Shown here: piece after piece, positions 26,780 to 36,830 of the stretch
Position numbering within the stretch: position 1 is the first letter of the stretch
Layout of the letters: every line of letters starts with the position of its first letter
DNA from: Bacteroidales bacterium
GTDB taxonomy: Bacteria > Bacteroidota > Bacteroidia > Bacteroidales > F082
Direction: 5' to 3'
DNA: 64,000 bases
NCBI GenBank assembly: GCA_017477425.1
Contig: JAFUVT010000001.1
Coordinates: 1 to 64,000, forward strand
Position numbers and translations under genes: made by a program
The notes under the pieces: model-generated
Seen by the model: the letters and a program-made list of their open reading frames with translations, nothing else
Told to the model about the DNA's origin: nothing
Databases searched by the model: none

Positions 26780-27058
26780 ATGAGTAGATCACTTAAAAAA
26801 GGTCCGTATATCCACTATAAACTCCAACAGAGAGTGATGGAAAACGTTGAAAGCGGCAAGAAGACCGTTATCAAGACATGGTCAAGAGCATCCATGATTT
26901 CTCCTGATTTCGTCGGACAGACCATCGCCGTCCACAATGGCAACAAGTTCATCCCGGTCTATGTGACTGAGAACATGGTGGGCCACAAGCTCGGCGAGTT
27001 CGCCCCGACGCGTATCTTCAGAGGTCATGCCGGTAGTAAAGATAAAGGTAACAAGTAA
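26780..27058 (+). CDS. rpsS: 30S ribosomal protein S19
   Basis: 92 residues. [42 protein letters not shown] and [12 protein letters not shown] are diagnostic. Forms the head of the 30S subunit with S13. 26 bp after rplB. Confidence 0.98.
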   Translation: MSRSLKKGPYIHYKLQQRVMENVESGKKTVIKTWSRASMISPDFVGQTIAVHNGNKFIPVYVTENMVGHKLGEFAPTRIFRGHAGSKDKGNK

Positions 27059-27070
27059 TACTAGGAAACA

Positions 27071-27478
27071 ATGGGAGCAAGAAAACATAACAGAGCAGAG
27101 GCTTTGAAAGAGGCCCGCAAGAGTGTCGCCATGGCTCGTTTGAACGACCTGCCGACCAGCCCGTTCAAGATGCGCCTCGTGGCCGACATGATCAGAGGCA
27201 TGAAGGTGGAGCTTGCATTGCACTCCTTGCAATATTCGACCAAGGATGCTGCGAAGCCGGTCTACAAGCTGCTTCGTTCAGCAATCGCCAACTGGGAAGC
27301 CAAGAACGAAGGTAAACGTGTTGAGGACAGCAACCTCTACGTGAAGGAAATCTGGGTCGACGAAGGCCGCACGCTGAAGCGCATCCAGGCCGCCCCTCAC
27401 GGACGTGCATTCCACATCCGCAAGCGTTCGAATCACGTTACGATAATTGTGGACAGCAGAATTGCTAACGAAGAATAA
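27071..27478 (+). CDS. rplV: 50S ribosomal protein L22
   Basis: 135 residues. LPTSPFKMRLVADMIRGMKVE, the tunnel hairpin region LKRIQAAPHGRAFHIRKRSNHVTI. Starts 12 bp after rpsS. Longer than the E. coli protein by an N-terminal extension (MGARKHNRAEALKEARK). Confidence 0.97.
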   Translation: MGARKHNRAEALKEARKSVAMARLNDLPTSPFKMRLVADMIRGMKVELALHSLQYSTKDAAKPVYKLLRSAIANWEAKNEGKRVEDSNLYVKEIWVDEGRTLKRIQAAPHGRAFHIRKRSNHVTIIVDSRIANEE

Positions 27479-27503
27479 TTGGAGAACAAAAAGAGTTTAA
27501 ATA

Positions 27504-28235
27504 ATGGGACAGAAAACTAATCCTATAGGTCTTAGACTGGGAATCATCAGAGGATGGGATTCCAATTGGTATGGCGGAAAAGACTTTTCGGCCAAGCTCG
27601 TTGAGGACGACAAGATCCGCAAGTATCTGAACGCCCGTCTCGGCAAAGCCGGCATCTCAAAGATCGCCATCGAACGTTCCTTGAAATACGTCACTGTCAC
27701 CATCTTCACTGCTCGTCCGGGTATGATTATCGGCAAGGGCGGCGAGGAAGTCGACAAGCTGAAGAAAGAACTGGTGAAGCTCACCGGCAAGGAAATCCAA
27801 ATCAACATCAACGAAATCAAGAGACCTGAGCTCGACGCCTACATCGTGGCCAGCACCATCGCCAAGCAGATTGAAGGCCGCGTGTCGTATCGCCGCGCCA
27901 TCAAGACCGCCGCGTTCAGCACCATGAGAATGGGTGCCGAGGGCGTCAAGATCTTGATCTCGGGTCGCGTCGGAGGTGCCGAAATCGCACGTTCCGAGTC
28001 GTACAAGGAAGGCCGTATCCCGTTGCATACGCTGCGCGCCGACATCGACTACTCCTTGGTAGAAGCCCATACCTCTTATGGCCGTCTTGGCATTAAGGTG
28101 TGGATTTGCAAAGGTGAAATTTATGGCAAGCCCGAACTGGTTCCCACCACCGTCAACGCTCCTGCGAAGAAGCAAGGCGGCGCCCCGCGCACTGCCGGTC
28201 GTGGTCCTCGCCGTGGCGAAGGCAAACGTAAATGA
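27504..28235 (+). CDS. rpsC: 30S ribosomal protein S3
   Basis: 243 residues. [22 protein letters not shown] motif region [23 protein letters not shown]-domain [12 protein letters not shown] and [14 protein letters not shown]-terminal basic tail with [26 protein letters not shown] content. mRNA entry helicase element with S4 and S5. Confidence 0.97.
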   Translation: MGQKTNPIGLRLGIIRGWDSNWYGGKDFSAKLVEDDKIRKYLNARLGKAGISKIAIERSLKYVTVTIFTARPGMIIGKGGEEVDKLKKELVKLTGKEIQININEIKRPELDAYIVASTIAKQIEGRVSYRRAIKTAAFSTMRMGAEGVKILISGRVGGAEIARSESYKEGRIPLHTLRADIDYSLVEAHTSYGRLGIKVWICKGEIYGKPELVPTTVNAPAKKQGGAPRTAGRGPRRGEGKRK

Positions 28236-28264
28236 TCGTGTTAATCTTTAAAAGTTGACTGAAT

Positions 28265-28684
28265 ATGTTACAACCTAAAAGACAAAAATACAGAAGGCCA
28301 CAGAAAGGCAAGATGAAAGGTAACGCCCACCGCGCTCACCAACTTGCTTTCGGCTCTTTTGGAATCAAGACACTGGATGAGGCTCTGATTACTGCCCGTC
28401 AGATCGAAGCCGCCCGTCAGGCCGTCACCCGTTACATGAAGCGTGAAGGCCAAATCTGGATCCGCATCTTCCCCGACAAACCCATCACCAAGAAGCCTTT
28501 GGACGTCCGTATGGGTAAAGGTAAGGGTGATCCCGAATACTTTGTAGCTCGTGTCACCCCGGGTCACATGCTGTTCGAAGCCGAAGGCGTGCCGTTGGCC
28601 GTCGCCAAGGAAGCCCTCCGCCTCGCAGCCCAGAAGCTGCCCGTCAGCACGAAGTTTGTTGTTAGAAGAGATTACGTCGAATAA
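28265..28684 (+). CDS. rplP: 50S ribosomal protein L16
   Basis: 139 residues. [36 protein letters not shown] and the conserved [16 protein letters not shown] end. Close to the A-site tRNA elbow. 29 bp after rpsC. Confidence 0.98.
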   Translation: MLQPKRQKYRRPQKGKMKGNAHRAHQLAFGSFGIKTLDEALITARQIEAARQAVTRYMKREGQIWIRIFPDKPITKKPLDVRMGKGKGDPEYFVARVTPGHMLFEAEGVPLAVAKEALRLAAQKLPVSTKFVVRRDYVE

Positions 28685-28702
28685 TTTGGAGGATAATACA
28701 CA

Positions 28703-28906
28703 ATGAAAAAGCAAGAAGCAATCAGAGAGATGAGCACGCCCGACCTGAACGACCGTTTGGAGCAGGCCCGCGAGCAGCTGGTGAAGATGAGACTCAACCA
28801 CGCCGTTTCGCCGCTCGACAATCCCAACCAGATCCGTGAAACTCGCAAGAACATTGCCCGTTATCTGACTGAATTGAGAAGACGTGAACTTGAAGGTAAT
28901 AAATAA
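28703..28906 (+). CDS. rpmC: 50S ribosomal protein L29
   Basis: 67 residues, two helices: IREMSTPDLNDRLEQAREQL and PNQIRETRKNIARYLTELRRRE. Tunnel exit rim. Preceded by a GGAGG-like AATTTGGAGGATAA, one of the few clear Shine-Dalgarno sites in the block. Confidence 0.95.
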   Translation: MKKQEAIREMSTPDLNDRLEQAREQLVKMRLNHAVSPLDNPNQIRETRKNIARYLTELRRRELEGNK

Positions 28907-28924
28907 TTAAACGACGCAGATACA

Positions 28925-29179
28925 ATGGAAAGAAATCTTAGAAAAGAAAGAATCGGCGTGGTCGTCAGCAACAAGATGCAGAAATCCATCGTCGTGGAGA
29001 TCGAGCGCCGTGAGAAACACCCGATTTACGGCAAGTTTATCAAGAAAACCAGCCGTTTTATGGCTCATGACGAGAAAGAAGAATGCAACATCGGCGACAC
29101 CGTGCGCATCATGGAAACCCGTCCGCTGAGCAAGAGAAAATGTTGGAGACTAGTAGAAATTATCGAAAGGGCTAAGTAA
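28925..29179 (+). CDS. rpsQ: 30S ribosomal protein S17
   Basis: 84 residues. [27 protein letters not shown]... and [18 protein letters not shown], the S17 OB-fold signature. One base separates its stop from the rplN ATG. Confidence 0.97.
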   Translation: MERNLRKERIGVVVSNKMQKSIVVEIERREKHPIYGKFIKKTSRFMAHDEKEECNIGDTVRIMETRPLSKRKCWRLVEIIERAK

Positions 29180-29180
29180 A

Positions 29181-29549
29181 ATGATACAACAGGAAACCAG
29201 ACTCGCAGTAGCTGACAATAGCGGTGCAAAGGAAGTCCTCTGCATCAGAGTGTTGGGTGGAACAAAGAAGCGTTACGCCCACACGGGCGACATCATCGTC
29301 GTCACCGTGAAAAGCGCCATCCCGAGCGGTAACGTCAAGAAAGGTACCGTCTCGAAGGCAGTCGTAGTCCGCACCAAGAAGGAAACCCGTCGTGCCGACG
29401 GTTCCTACATCCGCTTCGATGACAATGCTTGCGTGCTGCTGAACCAAGCCGGTGAACTCATCGGTACCCGTATCTTCGGGCCAGTGGCCAGAGAGTTGCG
29501 TGAAAAGCAGTTTATGAAAATAGTTTCGCTCGCTCCGGAAGTGCTGTAA
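29181..29549 (+). CDS. rplN: 50S ribosomal protein L14
   Basis: 122 residues. [27 protein letters not shown], and the C-terminal [28 protein letters not shown]. Bridges to 16S rRNA and binds RsfS (family knowledge). Confidence 0.98.
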   Translation: MIQQETRLAVADNSGAKEVLCIRVLGGTKKRYAHTGDIIVVTVKSAIPSGNVKKGTVSKAVVVRTKKETRRADGSYIRFDDNACVLLNQAGELIGTRIFGPVARELREKQFMKIVSLAPEVL

Positions 29550-29574
29550 TTCTAACTTTTAAAAACGAAAGAAA

Positions 29575-29892
29575 ATGAGTAAATTACATGTAAAGAAAGG
29601 CGACACCGTACTGGTCCTTTCAGGCAATGACAAAGGCAAGCAAGGCAAGATCTTGAGGGTCGATGTGAAGAACAACAGAGCTATCGTCGAAGGCGTTAGG
29701 ATCATCTCCAAGCACACCCGCCCGAATGCCGAGCACCCCCAAGGTGGCATCATCAAGCAGGAAGCCCCTATCCACATCTCCAACCTGATGGTTGTCGACA
29801 AGAATGGCAAACCCTCTAGGATTGGTCGTAAGAGAGACGAGAACGGCAAATTGGTCCGTTATTCAAAGAAAACAGGTGAAATCATTAAGTAA
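29575..29892 (+). CDS. rplX: 50S ribosomal protein L24
   Basis: 105 residues. KOW motif [25 protein letters not shown] near the N-terminus; [23 protein letters not shown] follows. Early 50S assembly protein. Two bases before rplE. Confidence 0.97.
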   Translation: MSKLHVKKGDTVLVLSGNDKGKQGKILRVDVKNNRAIVEGVRIISKHTRPNAEHPQGGIIKQEAPIHISNLMVVDKNGKPSRIGRKRDENGKLVRYSKKTGEIIK

Positions 29893-29894
29893 TC

Positions 29895-30452
29895 ATGAAC
29901 TATCAACCCAAACTTAGAGGACAATACAAGAGTGAAATCGTGCCTGCATTGATGGAGGAATTCCACTACAAGAGCGTGATGCAGGTTCCACGGCTTCTGA
30001 AAATTTCACTCAATCAGGGTATCGGCGCAGCTTTGGCCGATAAGAAACTGATCGACGTCGGTGTGGAGGAGATGTCCGCCATCACCGGCCAGAAAGCCGT
30101 TCCGACCATTTCCAAGCACGACGTCAGTAACTTCAAACTGCGCCGTGGCAACCCGATTGGCGTCCATGTGACACTGCGCGGCGACAAGATGTACGAGTTT
30201 CTCGAACGCTTGGTCTGCGTGGCCCTTCCGCGTGTGCGCGACTTCAGGGGTATCAGCGACAAAGGCTTTGACGGCCGTGGCAACTACAGCTTCGGTATCA
30301 CCGAGCAAATCATCTTCCCCGAAATCGACATCGAAAAGGTGGTCAAGATGAACGGTATGAACATCACCTTCGTCACTTCAGCCAAGACCGACCAAGAGGC
30401 ATTGGCTTTGTTGAAACATTTTGGTCTTCCCTTTAAAAATCAAAACAAGTAA
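29895..30452 (+). CDS. rplE: 50S ribosomal protein L5
   Basis: 185 residues. [42 protein letters not shown] and [24 protein letters not shown]. Binds 5S rRNA. Three bases before rpsN. Confidence 0.97.
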   Translation: MNYQPKLRGQYKSEIVPALMEEFHYKSVMQVPRLLKISLNQGIGAALADKKLIDVGVEEMSAITGQKAVPTISKHDVSNFKLRRGNPIGVHVTLRGDKMYEFLERLVCVALPRVRDFRGISDKGFDGRGNYSFGITEQIIFPEIDIEKVVKMNGMNITFVTSAKTDQEALALLKHFGLPFKNQNK

Positions 30453-30455
30453 ACT

Positions 30456-30725
30456 ATGGCAAAAGAGTCAATGAAAGCGCGCGAGCGCAAGAGAGCAAAG
30501 ATGGTCGCGAAGTACGCTGAGAAGCGCGCAGCCCTCAAGGCTGCCGGCGATTACGAAGGCCTGCAGAAACTGCCGAAGAACTCGAGCCCCGTCCGCCTGC
30601 ACAACCGTTGCAAGCTGAGCGGTCGCCCGAAAGGCTACATGCGTCAGTTTGGCATTTCGCGTATCGATTTCCGTGAGATGGCCCTCAAAGGCCTCATCCC
30701 GGGCGTTAAGAAAGCTAGTTGGTAA
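30456..30725 (+). CDS. rpsN: 30S ribosomal protein S14 (long, zinc-free type)
   Basis: 89 residues. The long form, with the [20 protein letters not shown] region carrying a single Cys, so no CxxC zinc knuckle; it ends [24 protein letters not shown] as expected. Confidence 0.97.
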   Translation: MAKESMKARERKRAKMVAKYAEKRAALKAAGDYEGLQKLPKNSSPVRLHNRCKLSGRPKGYMRQFGISRIDFREMALKGLIPGVKKASW

Positions 30726-30746
30726 ACATTTAAGATTAAGTGAAAG

Positions 30747-31151
30747 ATGAATACAGACCCTATAGCAGATTATCTGACTCGCATCCGCAATGCGAATAGT
30801 GCCAAGCATAGAATCGTTGAGATCCCCGCTTCGAACATGAAGAAGGCCATCACGAAGATCCTCTTCGAGAAAGGCTATATCCTCAACTACAAGTTCGAAG
30901 AAGGCGAAAAGAAATCGCAGAATGTCATTAAGATCGCTCTTAAGTACCATCCTGTGACCAAACTGCCTGCCATCACGACCATCGACCGCGTCTCGCGTCC
31001 TGGCCTGAGAAAGTATGCAGACAGCGAAAACCTGCCGCGTGTGATGAATGGCCTCGGTATCGCCATCATCTCCACCTCGCAGGGTGTGATGACCGACAAG
31101 GAAGCCCGCAAGCTCCACATCGGCGGTGAAGTGATTTGTTACGTTAGCTAA
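30747..31151 (+). CDS. rpsH: 30S ribosomal protein S8
   Basis: 134 residues. [21 protein letters not shown] and the C-terminal [33 protein letters not shown]. In E. coli S8 represses the spc genes; not testable here. Confidence 0.98.
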   Translation: MNTDPIADYLTRIRNANSAKHRIVEIPASNMKKAITKILFEKGYILNYKFEEGEKKSQNVIKIALKYHPVTKLPAITTIDRVSRPGLRKYADSENLPRVMNGLGIAIISTSQGVMTDKEARKLHIGGEVICYVS

Positions 31152-31171
31152 AAGAATAGGAGATAGAAAGT

Positions 31172-31729
31172 ATGTCAAGAATTGGTAAATTGCCTATCGC
31201 CATCCCCGCTGGCGTTACAGTCGACGTCAAAGACGGTGTCTTGACGGTCAAAGGTAAATTAGGTGAACTTTCGCAGAAGTTCGGCGACGCTGTTGTCGTC
31301 GAAGTGGAAGACGGCCAAGTGCACGTGAAACCCAACGAGGCTACCACCGCTGGTAAGCCGGGTGCCATGCACGGCCTCTATCGCGCCCTCTTCGCCAACA
31401 TGGTGAAAGGCGTGAGCGAAGGTTTTGAAACGGTGCAGGAATTTGTCGGCGTCGGCTACAAGGCCGAAGCCAAAGGACAAATCCTCGAAATGTCTCTGGG
31501 CTTCTCCCACAACATCTTCATGGAGATGCCTCCCGAGATTAAGATTGAAACCATCAACGAAAGAGGTAAGAACCCCATTCTGAAGATGCGTTCCTACGAC
31601 AAACAACTTCTTGGTCAGGTGGCCGCAAAGATCCGCTCGATGCGTAAGCCTGAACCTTATAAGGGTAAGGGTATCAAGTTCGAAGGCGAAGTCCTGAGAC
31701 GTAAGGCAGGTAAAGCTGCTGGTAAGTAA
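31172..31729 (+). CDS. rplF: 50S ribosomal protein L6
   Basis: 185 residues. MSRIGKLPIAIPAGVTVDV and the end motif RSMRKPEPYKGKGIKFEGE. Preceded by TAGGAGATAG, a plausible Shine-Dalgarno. Near the GTPase-associated centre. Confidence 0.98.
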   Translation: MSRIGKLPIAIPAGVTVDVKDGVLTVKGKLGELSQKFGDAVVVEVEDGQVHVKPNEATTAGKPGAMHGLYRALFANMVKGVSEGFETVQEFVGVGYKAEAKGQILEMSLGFSHNIFMEMPPEIKIETINERGKNPILKMRSYDKQLLGQVAAKIRSMRKPEPYKGKGIKFEGEVLRRKAGKAAGK

Positions 31730-31760
31730 TCATTAATACCTCAGTAAGAATAGTAATAAA

Positions 31761-32117
31761 ATGGCAAAAACTAAAGAAGAGAGAAGACAGTTCATCAAGA
31801 AGAGCATCAGAAAGAAGATTTCTGGCACAGCTCAACGTCCGCGCATGTCTGTCTTCAGAAGCAACAAGCAAATCTATGTGCAGCTGATTGACGACGAAGT
31901 CGGCAAGACGCTGGCAGCCGCCAGTTCGCGCGAGAACGGCATCGAAAATGAAAAGATCACGAAGATTGAGCAAGCCGCCAAGGTGGGCGCCCTGATTGCC
32001 GAAAAGGCCAAGGCCGTCGGCATCGAGATGGTCGTGTTCGATCGTAATGGTTATTTGTATCACGGTAGAGTGAAGTCGCTGGCCGACGCCGCTCGTAATG
32101 GAGGATTAAAATTCTAA
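31761..32117 (+). CDS. rplR: 50S ribosomal protein L18
   Basis: 118 residues. [26 protein letters not shown] and the end [26 protein letters not shown]. Binds 5S rRNA with L5. Five bases before rpsE. Confidence 0.97.
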   Translation: MAKTKEERRQFIKKSIRKKISGTAQRPRMSVFRSNKQIYVQLIDDEVGKTLAAASSRENGIENEKITKIEQAAKVGALIAEKAKAVGIEMVVFDRNGYLYHGRVKSLADAARNGGLKF

Positions 32118-32122
32118 TTGTC

Positions 32123-32641
32123 ATGGCAGAAGTTAATGTAAAAAGAGTAAAGTCTAGCGAAATCGAGTTCAAGGAACGTCTCGTTAGCATCAACCGCGTC
32201 ACCAAGGTGACCAAAGGTGGTCGTACTTTCACTTTCGCAGCACTGGTTGTCGTCGGCAATGAGAATGGAGTCGTCGGTTACGGTCTTGGCAAGGCCAAGG
32301 AAGCCACCGCAGCCATTCAAAAGGGCGTTGACGATGCCAAGAAGAACCTCGTCAAGGTTCCGGTGCTCAACGGCACACTGCCTCACGAGCAATATGGCAA
32401 GTACAGCGGCGCTTATGTCTTCATCCAGCCTGCTACTCCTGGTACTGGCGTCATCGCCGGTGGTGCCATGCGTGCCGTCTTGGAAAGCGTTGGCGTGAAG
32501 AACGTGTTGGCCAAGTCAAAAGGCTCGTCCAACCCTCACTCGGTTGTGAAAGCCACTTTCGACGCTCTGACCAAGATGCGCGATGCCTATACCGTCGCTC
32601 AATTGAGAGGTGTGGATTTGGATACTGTGTTTAACGGATAA
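32123..32641 (+). CDS. rpsE: 30S ribosomal protein S5
   Basis: 172 residues. [43 protein letters not shown] and the [18 protein letters not shown] region. Involved in mRNA unwinding and decoding fidelity. Confidence 0.98.
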   Translation: MAEVNVKRVKSSEIEFKERLVSINRVTKVTKGGRTFTFAALVVVGNENGVVGYGLGKAKEATAAIQKGVDDAKKNLVKVPVLNGTLPHEQYGKYSGAYVFIQPATPGTGVIAGGAMRAVLESVGVKNVLAKSKGSSNPHSVVKATFDALTKMRDAYTVAQLRGVDLDTVFNG

Positions 32642-32653
32642 AACTTTTGAAAG

Positions 32654-32836
32654 ATGAAGAAAGTAAGAATCACCCAAATCAGAAGTGGTATCGGAAGACC
32701 ACAAGATCAAAAAGACACTTTGAGGTCGCTCAAGTTGAGAAAGATGCACCAGTCTGCCGAGGTCGACATGGACGACCCCGTCATGGCTGGCATGGTGAAC
32801 AAGATTGCCCACCTTCTCAAGATCGAAGAAATCTAA
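32654..32836 (+). CDS. rpmD: 50S ribosomal protein L30
   Basis: 60 residues. MKKVRITQIRSGIGRPQDQKDTLRSLKLRKM, the typical short L30 fold, ending MVNKIAHLLKIEEI. Usual place between rpsE and rplO. Confidence 0.96.
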   Translation: MKKVRITQIRSGIGRPQDQKDTLRSLKLRKMHQSAEVDMDDPVMAGMVNKIAHLLKIEEI

Positions 32837-32864
32837 TTGTTGAACTCATCAAATCTACATTATC

Positions 32865-33317
32865 ATGGATTTAAGTAATCTCAAACCAGCAAAAGGTTCT
32901 ACAAAGGAAAAGAAAAGATTAGGCCGTGGCCAAGGCTCTGGAAGAGGCGGCACGTCAACGCGCGGTCACAAGGGCGCTCAAGCTCGCTCCGGCGCAAAGC
33001 GTAAGATCGGCTTCCAAGGCGGTCAGATGCCTCTCGCCCGTTTGGTTCCTAAGTTCGGTTTCAAGAACATGAATCGCGTTGAGTATTGCCCGGTCAACCT
33101 CGCAACTTTGCAGAAACTTGCTGACAAAGGCATTACGGTGGTTACTCCCGAAGTGCTTGTTGAAAACGGTGTCACCCACAAGAAGGAACTCGTCAAGATC
33201 CTTGGCCGTGGTGAATTGACTGCGAAATTGGAAGTTAGGGCTCACGCATTTTCCGCTAAGGCTAAAGAGGTCATCGAGGCCGCCGGCGGCACTTGCGAAA
33301 AATACGAAACGAAATGA
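32865..33317 (+). CDS. rplO: 50S ribosomal protein L15
   Basis: 150 residues. Gly/Arg-rich N-terminus (LGRGQGSGRGGTSTRGHKG) that penetrates 23S rRNA, then FQGGQMPLARLVPKFGF. Its TGA overlaps the secY ATG (ATGA). Confidence 0.97.
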   Translation: MDLSNLKPAKGSTKEKKRLGRGQGSGRGGTSTRGHKGAQARSGAKRKIGFQGGQMPLARLVPKFGFKNMNRVEYCPVNLATLQKLADKGITVVTPEVLVENGVTHKKELVKILGRGELTAKLEVRAHAFSAKAKEVIEAAGGTCEKYETK

Positions 33318-34675
33318 AAAGATTGATTGAAACCATAAGGAATATCTTCAAGATCGAGGAATTGCGCAAACGCATCCTGTTTACCATCCTCATCATCTTG
33401 GTCTATCGTTTCGGTTCGTTCGTCGTCATCCCTGGCATCGACCCGACCCAACTCTCTGTCCTTCAGAGAAGCAGCGAGGGTGGCCTTCTGGGCCTGTTGA
33501 ACATGTTCTCAGGTGGTGCCTTCGGTAACGCCTCCATCTTTGCCTTGGGTATCATGCCTTACATCACCGCCTCCATCATCATCCAACTGCTCGGCATGGC
33601 AGTGCCTTACTTCCAGCGCCTGCAAAAGGAAGGTGAGAGCGGTCGTAAGAAACTGAACCAAATCATGCGTTACCTGACGGTGGTCATCGTGTTTGTTCAG
33701 GCTCCCGGCTACCTACGTAACGTCATTGAGCAGTTCAGGATGGCAGGTGCCGTTACCGCTGTCACCCCGTTTGATGGTTCCGCTCCTGGAGCCTTCTTCT
33801 ATGTTTCATCGGTTATCCTTCTCATCGCTGGCACCTTGTTCATTATGTGGCTCGGCGAGAAGATCACCGACAGAGGCATTGGCAATGGTATCTCCCTCAT
33901 CATCATGATCGGTATCATCGCCCGCCTGCCTGGTGCCTTCGTGGCCGAAGTGGCTGCTCGCATCAACCAAGGCGGAACAGGCTTGCTGGTCCTCATCATC
34001 GAGCTGGTTGTGCTGTTCTTCGTGATGGTGGGCACTATCGCCCTCGTCCAAGGTACACGCAAGATTCCGGTACAGTATGCCAAGCGCGTGGTCGGCAATC
34101 GTCAGTACGGTGGTGTGCGTCAGTACATCCCGCTGAAGGTGAATGCTGCTGGCGTTATGCCTATCATCTTCGCCCAGGCCATCATGTTCCTGCCCATCAC
34201 CATCGCTGGTTTCAGACAGACGGATGCCCTGACGGGTTTTGCCGCTGCCTTCACCAACATCAACGGTTTCTGGTACAACCTTGTGTTCTTCCTCATGATC
34301 ATCGCCTTCACCTATTTCTATACGGCTGTGACGATGAACACTAACCAAATGGCGGAAGACATCAAGAAGAACGGTGGCTTCATCCCGGGTGTCAAACCTG
34401 GCAAGAAGACGGCTGAGTACCTCGACACCATCATGTCGAGAATCACCCTGCCGGGATCCATTTTCCTCGGCATCGTGGCCATCATGCCCGCCATCGTCGC
34501 TTCGCTCATGAATGTCACAACGGGCTTCTCGCACTTCTATGGCGGAACCTCCCTGTTGATTCTTGTGGGCGTTGTGCTCGACACCTTGCAACAGATCGAG
34601 AGCCACCTCCTGATGCACCATTACGATGGTCTCACCAAGACTGGCCGCATCAAGGGTCGCGTTGGCAGAATGTGA
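33314..34675 (+). CDS. secY: Preprotein translocase subunit SecY
   Basis: 453 residues from the ATG at 33314 (MKRLIETIRNIFKIEELRKR), overlapping rplO by 4 bp; a start seven codons earlier lies inside rplO and is less likely. Ten hydrophobic helices; FGNASIFALGIMPYITASIIIQ (plug/TM2 region), FIMWLGEKITDRGIGNGISLII, and the cytoplasmic loop with RQYGGVRQYIPLKVNAAGVMPIIFA. Forms the inner-membrane protein channel. Last gene before the 273-bp gap. Confidence 0.97.
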   Translation: MKRLIETIRNIFKIEELRKRILFTILIILVYRFGSFVVIPGIDPTQLSVLQRSSEGGLLGLLNMFSGGAFGNASIFALGIMPYITASIIIQLLGMAVPYFQRLQKEGESGRKKLNQIMRYLTVVIVFVQAPGYLRNVIEQFRMAGAVTAVTPFDGSAPGAFFYVSSVILLIAGTLFIMWLGEKITDRGIGNGISLIIMIGIIARLPGAFVAEVAARINQGGTGLLVLIIELVVLFFVMVGTIALVQGTRKIPVQYAKRVVGNRQYGGVRQYIPLKVNAAGVMPIIFAQAIMFLPITIAGFRQTDALTGFAAAFTNINGFWYNLVFFLMIIAFTYFYTAVTMNTNQMAEDIKKNGGFIPGVKPGKKTAEYLDTIMSRITLPGSIFLGIVAIMPAIVASLMNVTTGFSHFYGGTSLLILVGVVLDTLQQIESHLLMHHYDGLTKTGRIKGRVGRM

Positions 34676-34712
34676 TGAAAAACCTATGTCCTTCGCTTGT
34701 TGAAGCAAGGTA

Positions 34713-34761
34713 AGCCAAACTTTCGGGAAACCTTCGGAAATTGCTCCGGAGGTTCCCCGAA
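34713..34761. other. Long hairpin between secY and infA
   Basis: TTCGGGAAACC pairs with GGTTCCCCGAA (one mismatch), with an inner CTTCGG/CCGGAG stem. It is followed by six A rather than T on the plus strand, so it is not a classic terminator; it could slow or process the upstream mRNA (inference). The remaining 34762-34839 stretch shows nothing. Confidence 0.45.
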
Positions 34762-34839
34762 AAAATGGTGAGATTCGAATCCAAAATGGTTGGGATGAAG
34801 AAATTTGAGAAAAAAGTCCTCCAATTGGAAAAGAATTGT

Positions 34840-34847
34840 TACTTTTG
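34840..34847 (+). promoter_or_regulatory. -7 promoter element for infA-rplQ
   Basis: TACTTTTG followed by GCAGC, as at the tRNA promoters. No -33 TTG at the ideal 19-base spacing. Indicates a second promoter inside the ribosomal block. Confidence 0.65.
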
Positions 34848-34849
34848 CA

Positions 34850-34912
34850 GCCCGAATTCGGAAGATTCAACGGAGTTAAATTCGGGTCCTCAACGTGGTG
34901 AGGGTCAGAGTG
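34850..34912 (+). promoter_or_regulatory. Structured leader of the infA-rpoA operon
   Basis: Two adjacent hairpins right after the -7 element: CCCGAATT (34851-34858)/AATTCGGG with a 21-base loop, and CCTCA/TGAGG with loop ACGTGG. May be a regulatory binding site for an operon protein such as S4 (inference). Confidence 0.5.
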
Positions 34913-34948
34913 AATAATAACTAAATAAGTATTTGAAAAGGACAAAGT

Positions 34949-35170
34949 ATGGTAAAACAAATGTCGATAGAACAGGAAGGCACTGTAGTGGAAGCATTGG
35001 GTAATGCCATGTTTCGTGTCGAGTTGGAGAACGGTTTGGTGATCATCGCCACCATCTCTGGCAAGATGCGTATGCACTATATCAAAATCCTACCTGGCGA
35101 CAAAGTCAAGTTGGAAATGTCTCCCTATGATCTGACAAAGGGCCGTATCACCTTCAGATACAAGAGTTAG
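34949..35170 (+). CDS. infA: Translation initiation factor IF-1
   Basis: 73 residues, S1/OB fold: [58 protein letters not shown]. Occupies the A site during initiation. In many Bacteroidales map precedes it; here no map lies between secY and infA. Confidence 0.97.
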   Translation: MVKQMSIEQEGTVVEALGNAMFRVELENGLVIIATISGKMRMHYIKILPGDKVKLEMSPYDLTKGRITFRYKS

Positions 35171-35196
35171 AGAGCAAACTACAAAATCATATTGAA

Positions 35197-35313
35197 ATGA
35201 AAGTTCAAGCATCTGTAAAGAAAAGATCTGCCGACTGCATCATTGTCAAACGTAAAGGCAGAGTGTATGTGATTAATAAGAAGAACCCTAAAGAGAATCA
35301 GCGTCAGGGTTAA
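35197..35313 (+). CDS. rpmJ: 50S ribosomal protein L36, C-minus (zinc-free) form
   Basis: 38 residues, translated by hand: [20 protein letters not shown] then [18 protein letters not shown]. Of the usual C-C-C-H zinc ligands only C14 remains; position 11 is Ser, 27 is Asn and the His near 33 is Asn. Common in Bacteroidota. 26 bp after infA and 36 bp before rpsM. Confidence 0.95.
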   Translation: MKVQASVKKRSADCIIVKRKGRVYVINKKNPKENQRQG

Positions 35314-35349
35314 TCTGGTTGAAAATCTAATCTAAAGAAAAAAGAAAAT

Positions 35350-35727
35350 ATGGCAAGAATCGCTGGTGTAGATATCCCGAGCAACAAGGCCGGTGAAATC
35401 TCGTTGACCTACATTTACGGCATTGGACGTTCGCTGTCCAAGGAAATCCTGAACAAAGCCGGTGTCGAACCTGCCAAGAAAGTCCAAGACTGGACCGACG
35501 ACGAGCAGAAGACCGTTCGTGACATCATCGCCGAACAGTACAAGACCGAAGGTGAGCTTCGCGGTGAAGTTCAGATGAACATTAAGCGTTTGATGGATAT
35601 CGGTTGCTACAGAGGTGTCCGTCATCGTGCCGGCCTGCCCGTTCGCGGACAAAGCACGAAGAACAACGCACGTACCCGCAAGGGCCGTAAGAAGACTGTT
35701 GCAAACAAGAAGAAAGCTACTAAGTAA
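35350..35727 (+). CDS. rpsM: 30S ribosomal protein S13
   Basis: 125 residues. [30 protein letters not shown] and the basic end [22 protein letters not shown]. Head protein contacting the P-site tRNA and bridge B1. Confidence 0.98.
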   Translation: MARIAGVDIPSNKAGEISLTYIYGIGRSLSKEILNKAGVEPAKKVQDWTDDEQKTVRDIIAEQYKTEGELRGEVQMNIKRLMDIGCYRGVRHRAGLPVRGQSTKNNARTRKGRKKTVANKKKATK

Positions 35728-35772
35728 TAAGTAGTTGGATCATATCAAATTACAAAACCACACAAATTAAAA

Positions 35773-36162
35773 ATGGCAAAAAACAACAAAGTTACAAAGA
35801 AGCGTGTTGTTAAGATCGAGGCAACGGGCATGGCTTTCGTGAAGGCTTCGTTCAACAACGTCATCGTTTCTCTGACCAACAATGAAGGACAAGTCATTTC
35901 TTGGGCATCAGCAGGTAAAATGGGCTTTAAAGGCTCAAAGAAGAACACACCATACGCTGCTCAGATGGCTGCTGAAGAGTGCGCCAAGACTGCCTATGAC
36001 TTGGGATTACGCAAAGTTAAAGTGTATGTGAAGGGACCTGGTTCAGGACGTGAATCCGCCATCCGTGCCATCCATTCGATGGGCGTTGAGGTGACCGAGA
36101 TCATCGACGTCACTCCGCTGCCGCATAATGGCTGCCGTCCTCCAAAACGTAGAAGAGTGTAA
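35773..36162 (+). CDS. rpsK: 30S ribosomal protein S11
   Basis: 129 residues. [40 protein letters not shown] and the end [16 protein letters not shown] are diagnostic. Platform protein near the E site and anti-SD region. Confidence 0.98.
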   Translation: MAKNNKVTKKRVVKIEATGMAFVKASFNNVIVSLTNNEGQVISWASAGKMGFKGSKKNTPYAAQMAAEECAKTAYDLGLRKVKVYVKGPGSGRESAIRAIHSMGVEVTEIIDVTPLPHNGCRPPKRRRV

Positions 36163-36188
36163 AGTCGAACAATTAAAAAATTTGAATT

Positions 36189-36797
36189 ATGGCTAGATAT
36201 ACAGGTCCAAAAACGAAAATCGCTCGTAAGTTCGGTGAACCTATCTTTGGTTCAGACAAGTACTTCGAAAAGAGAAATTATCCTCCTGGAATGCATGGCG
36301 CCAACAGCAGAAGAAAGAAAGTTTCGGAATATGGCACCCAGCTCAAGGAGAAGCAAAAGGCTAAATATACCTACGGAGTTCTCGAGAGACAATTCCGCAA
36401 GACCTTCGACCTCGCCCGCCGTAAGGAAGGTGTCACGGGTCTGATCCTGATGCAACTTATGGAATCACGTCTTGACAATGTGGTGTATCGTCTGGGCATC
36501 GCTCCCACCCGTGCCGCAGCCCGTCAGCTCGTGAACCATCGTCATATCGTTGTCAACGGCAGCGTGCTTAGCATTCCCTCATATCTCGTTAAAGTCGGTG
36601 ATGTGGTCGGCGTCCGCGAAAAGTCAAAGAGCTTGGAAGTCGTCACCAATTCACTCGAAGGCCGCCAAGGCAGCAACTTCGCTTGGCTGGAATGGGACGG
36701 TGAGAAGATGTGCGGCAAGTTCATGAACTATCCGGCTCGCGAAGAGATCCCGGAGAACATCAACGAACAGCTTATCGTTGAATTGTATTCTAAGTAA
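36189..36797 (+). CDS. rpsD: 30S ribosomal protein S4
   Basis: 202 residues. [18 protein letters not shown] without the zinc Cys, S4-domain [30 protein letters not shown]. Assembly initiator and, in E. coli, repressor of the alpha operon that also holds rpsM, rpsK and rpoA as here. Confidence 0.98.
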   Translation: MARYTGPKTKIARKFGEPIFGSDKYFEKRNYPPGMHGANSRRKKVSEYGTQLKEKQKAKYTYGVLERQFRKTFDLARRKEGVTGLILMQLMESRLDNVVYRLGIAPTRAAARQLVNHRHIVVNGSVLSIPSYLVKVGDVVGVREKSKSLEVVTNSLEGRQGSNFAWLEWDGEKMCGKFMNYPAREEIPENINEQLIVELYSK

Positions 36798-36830
36798 TTG
36801 TTGATTTTTAACCTGGTAAATAAATTAAAT

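Noticed and set aside
34713..34767. Intrinsic terminator after secY
   Set aside because: The hairpin is followed by A rather than T on the coding strand, so only a hairpin is claimed.
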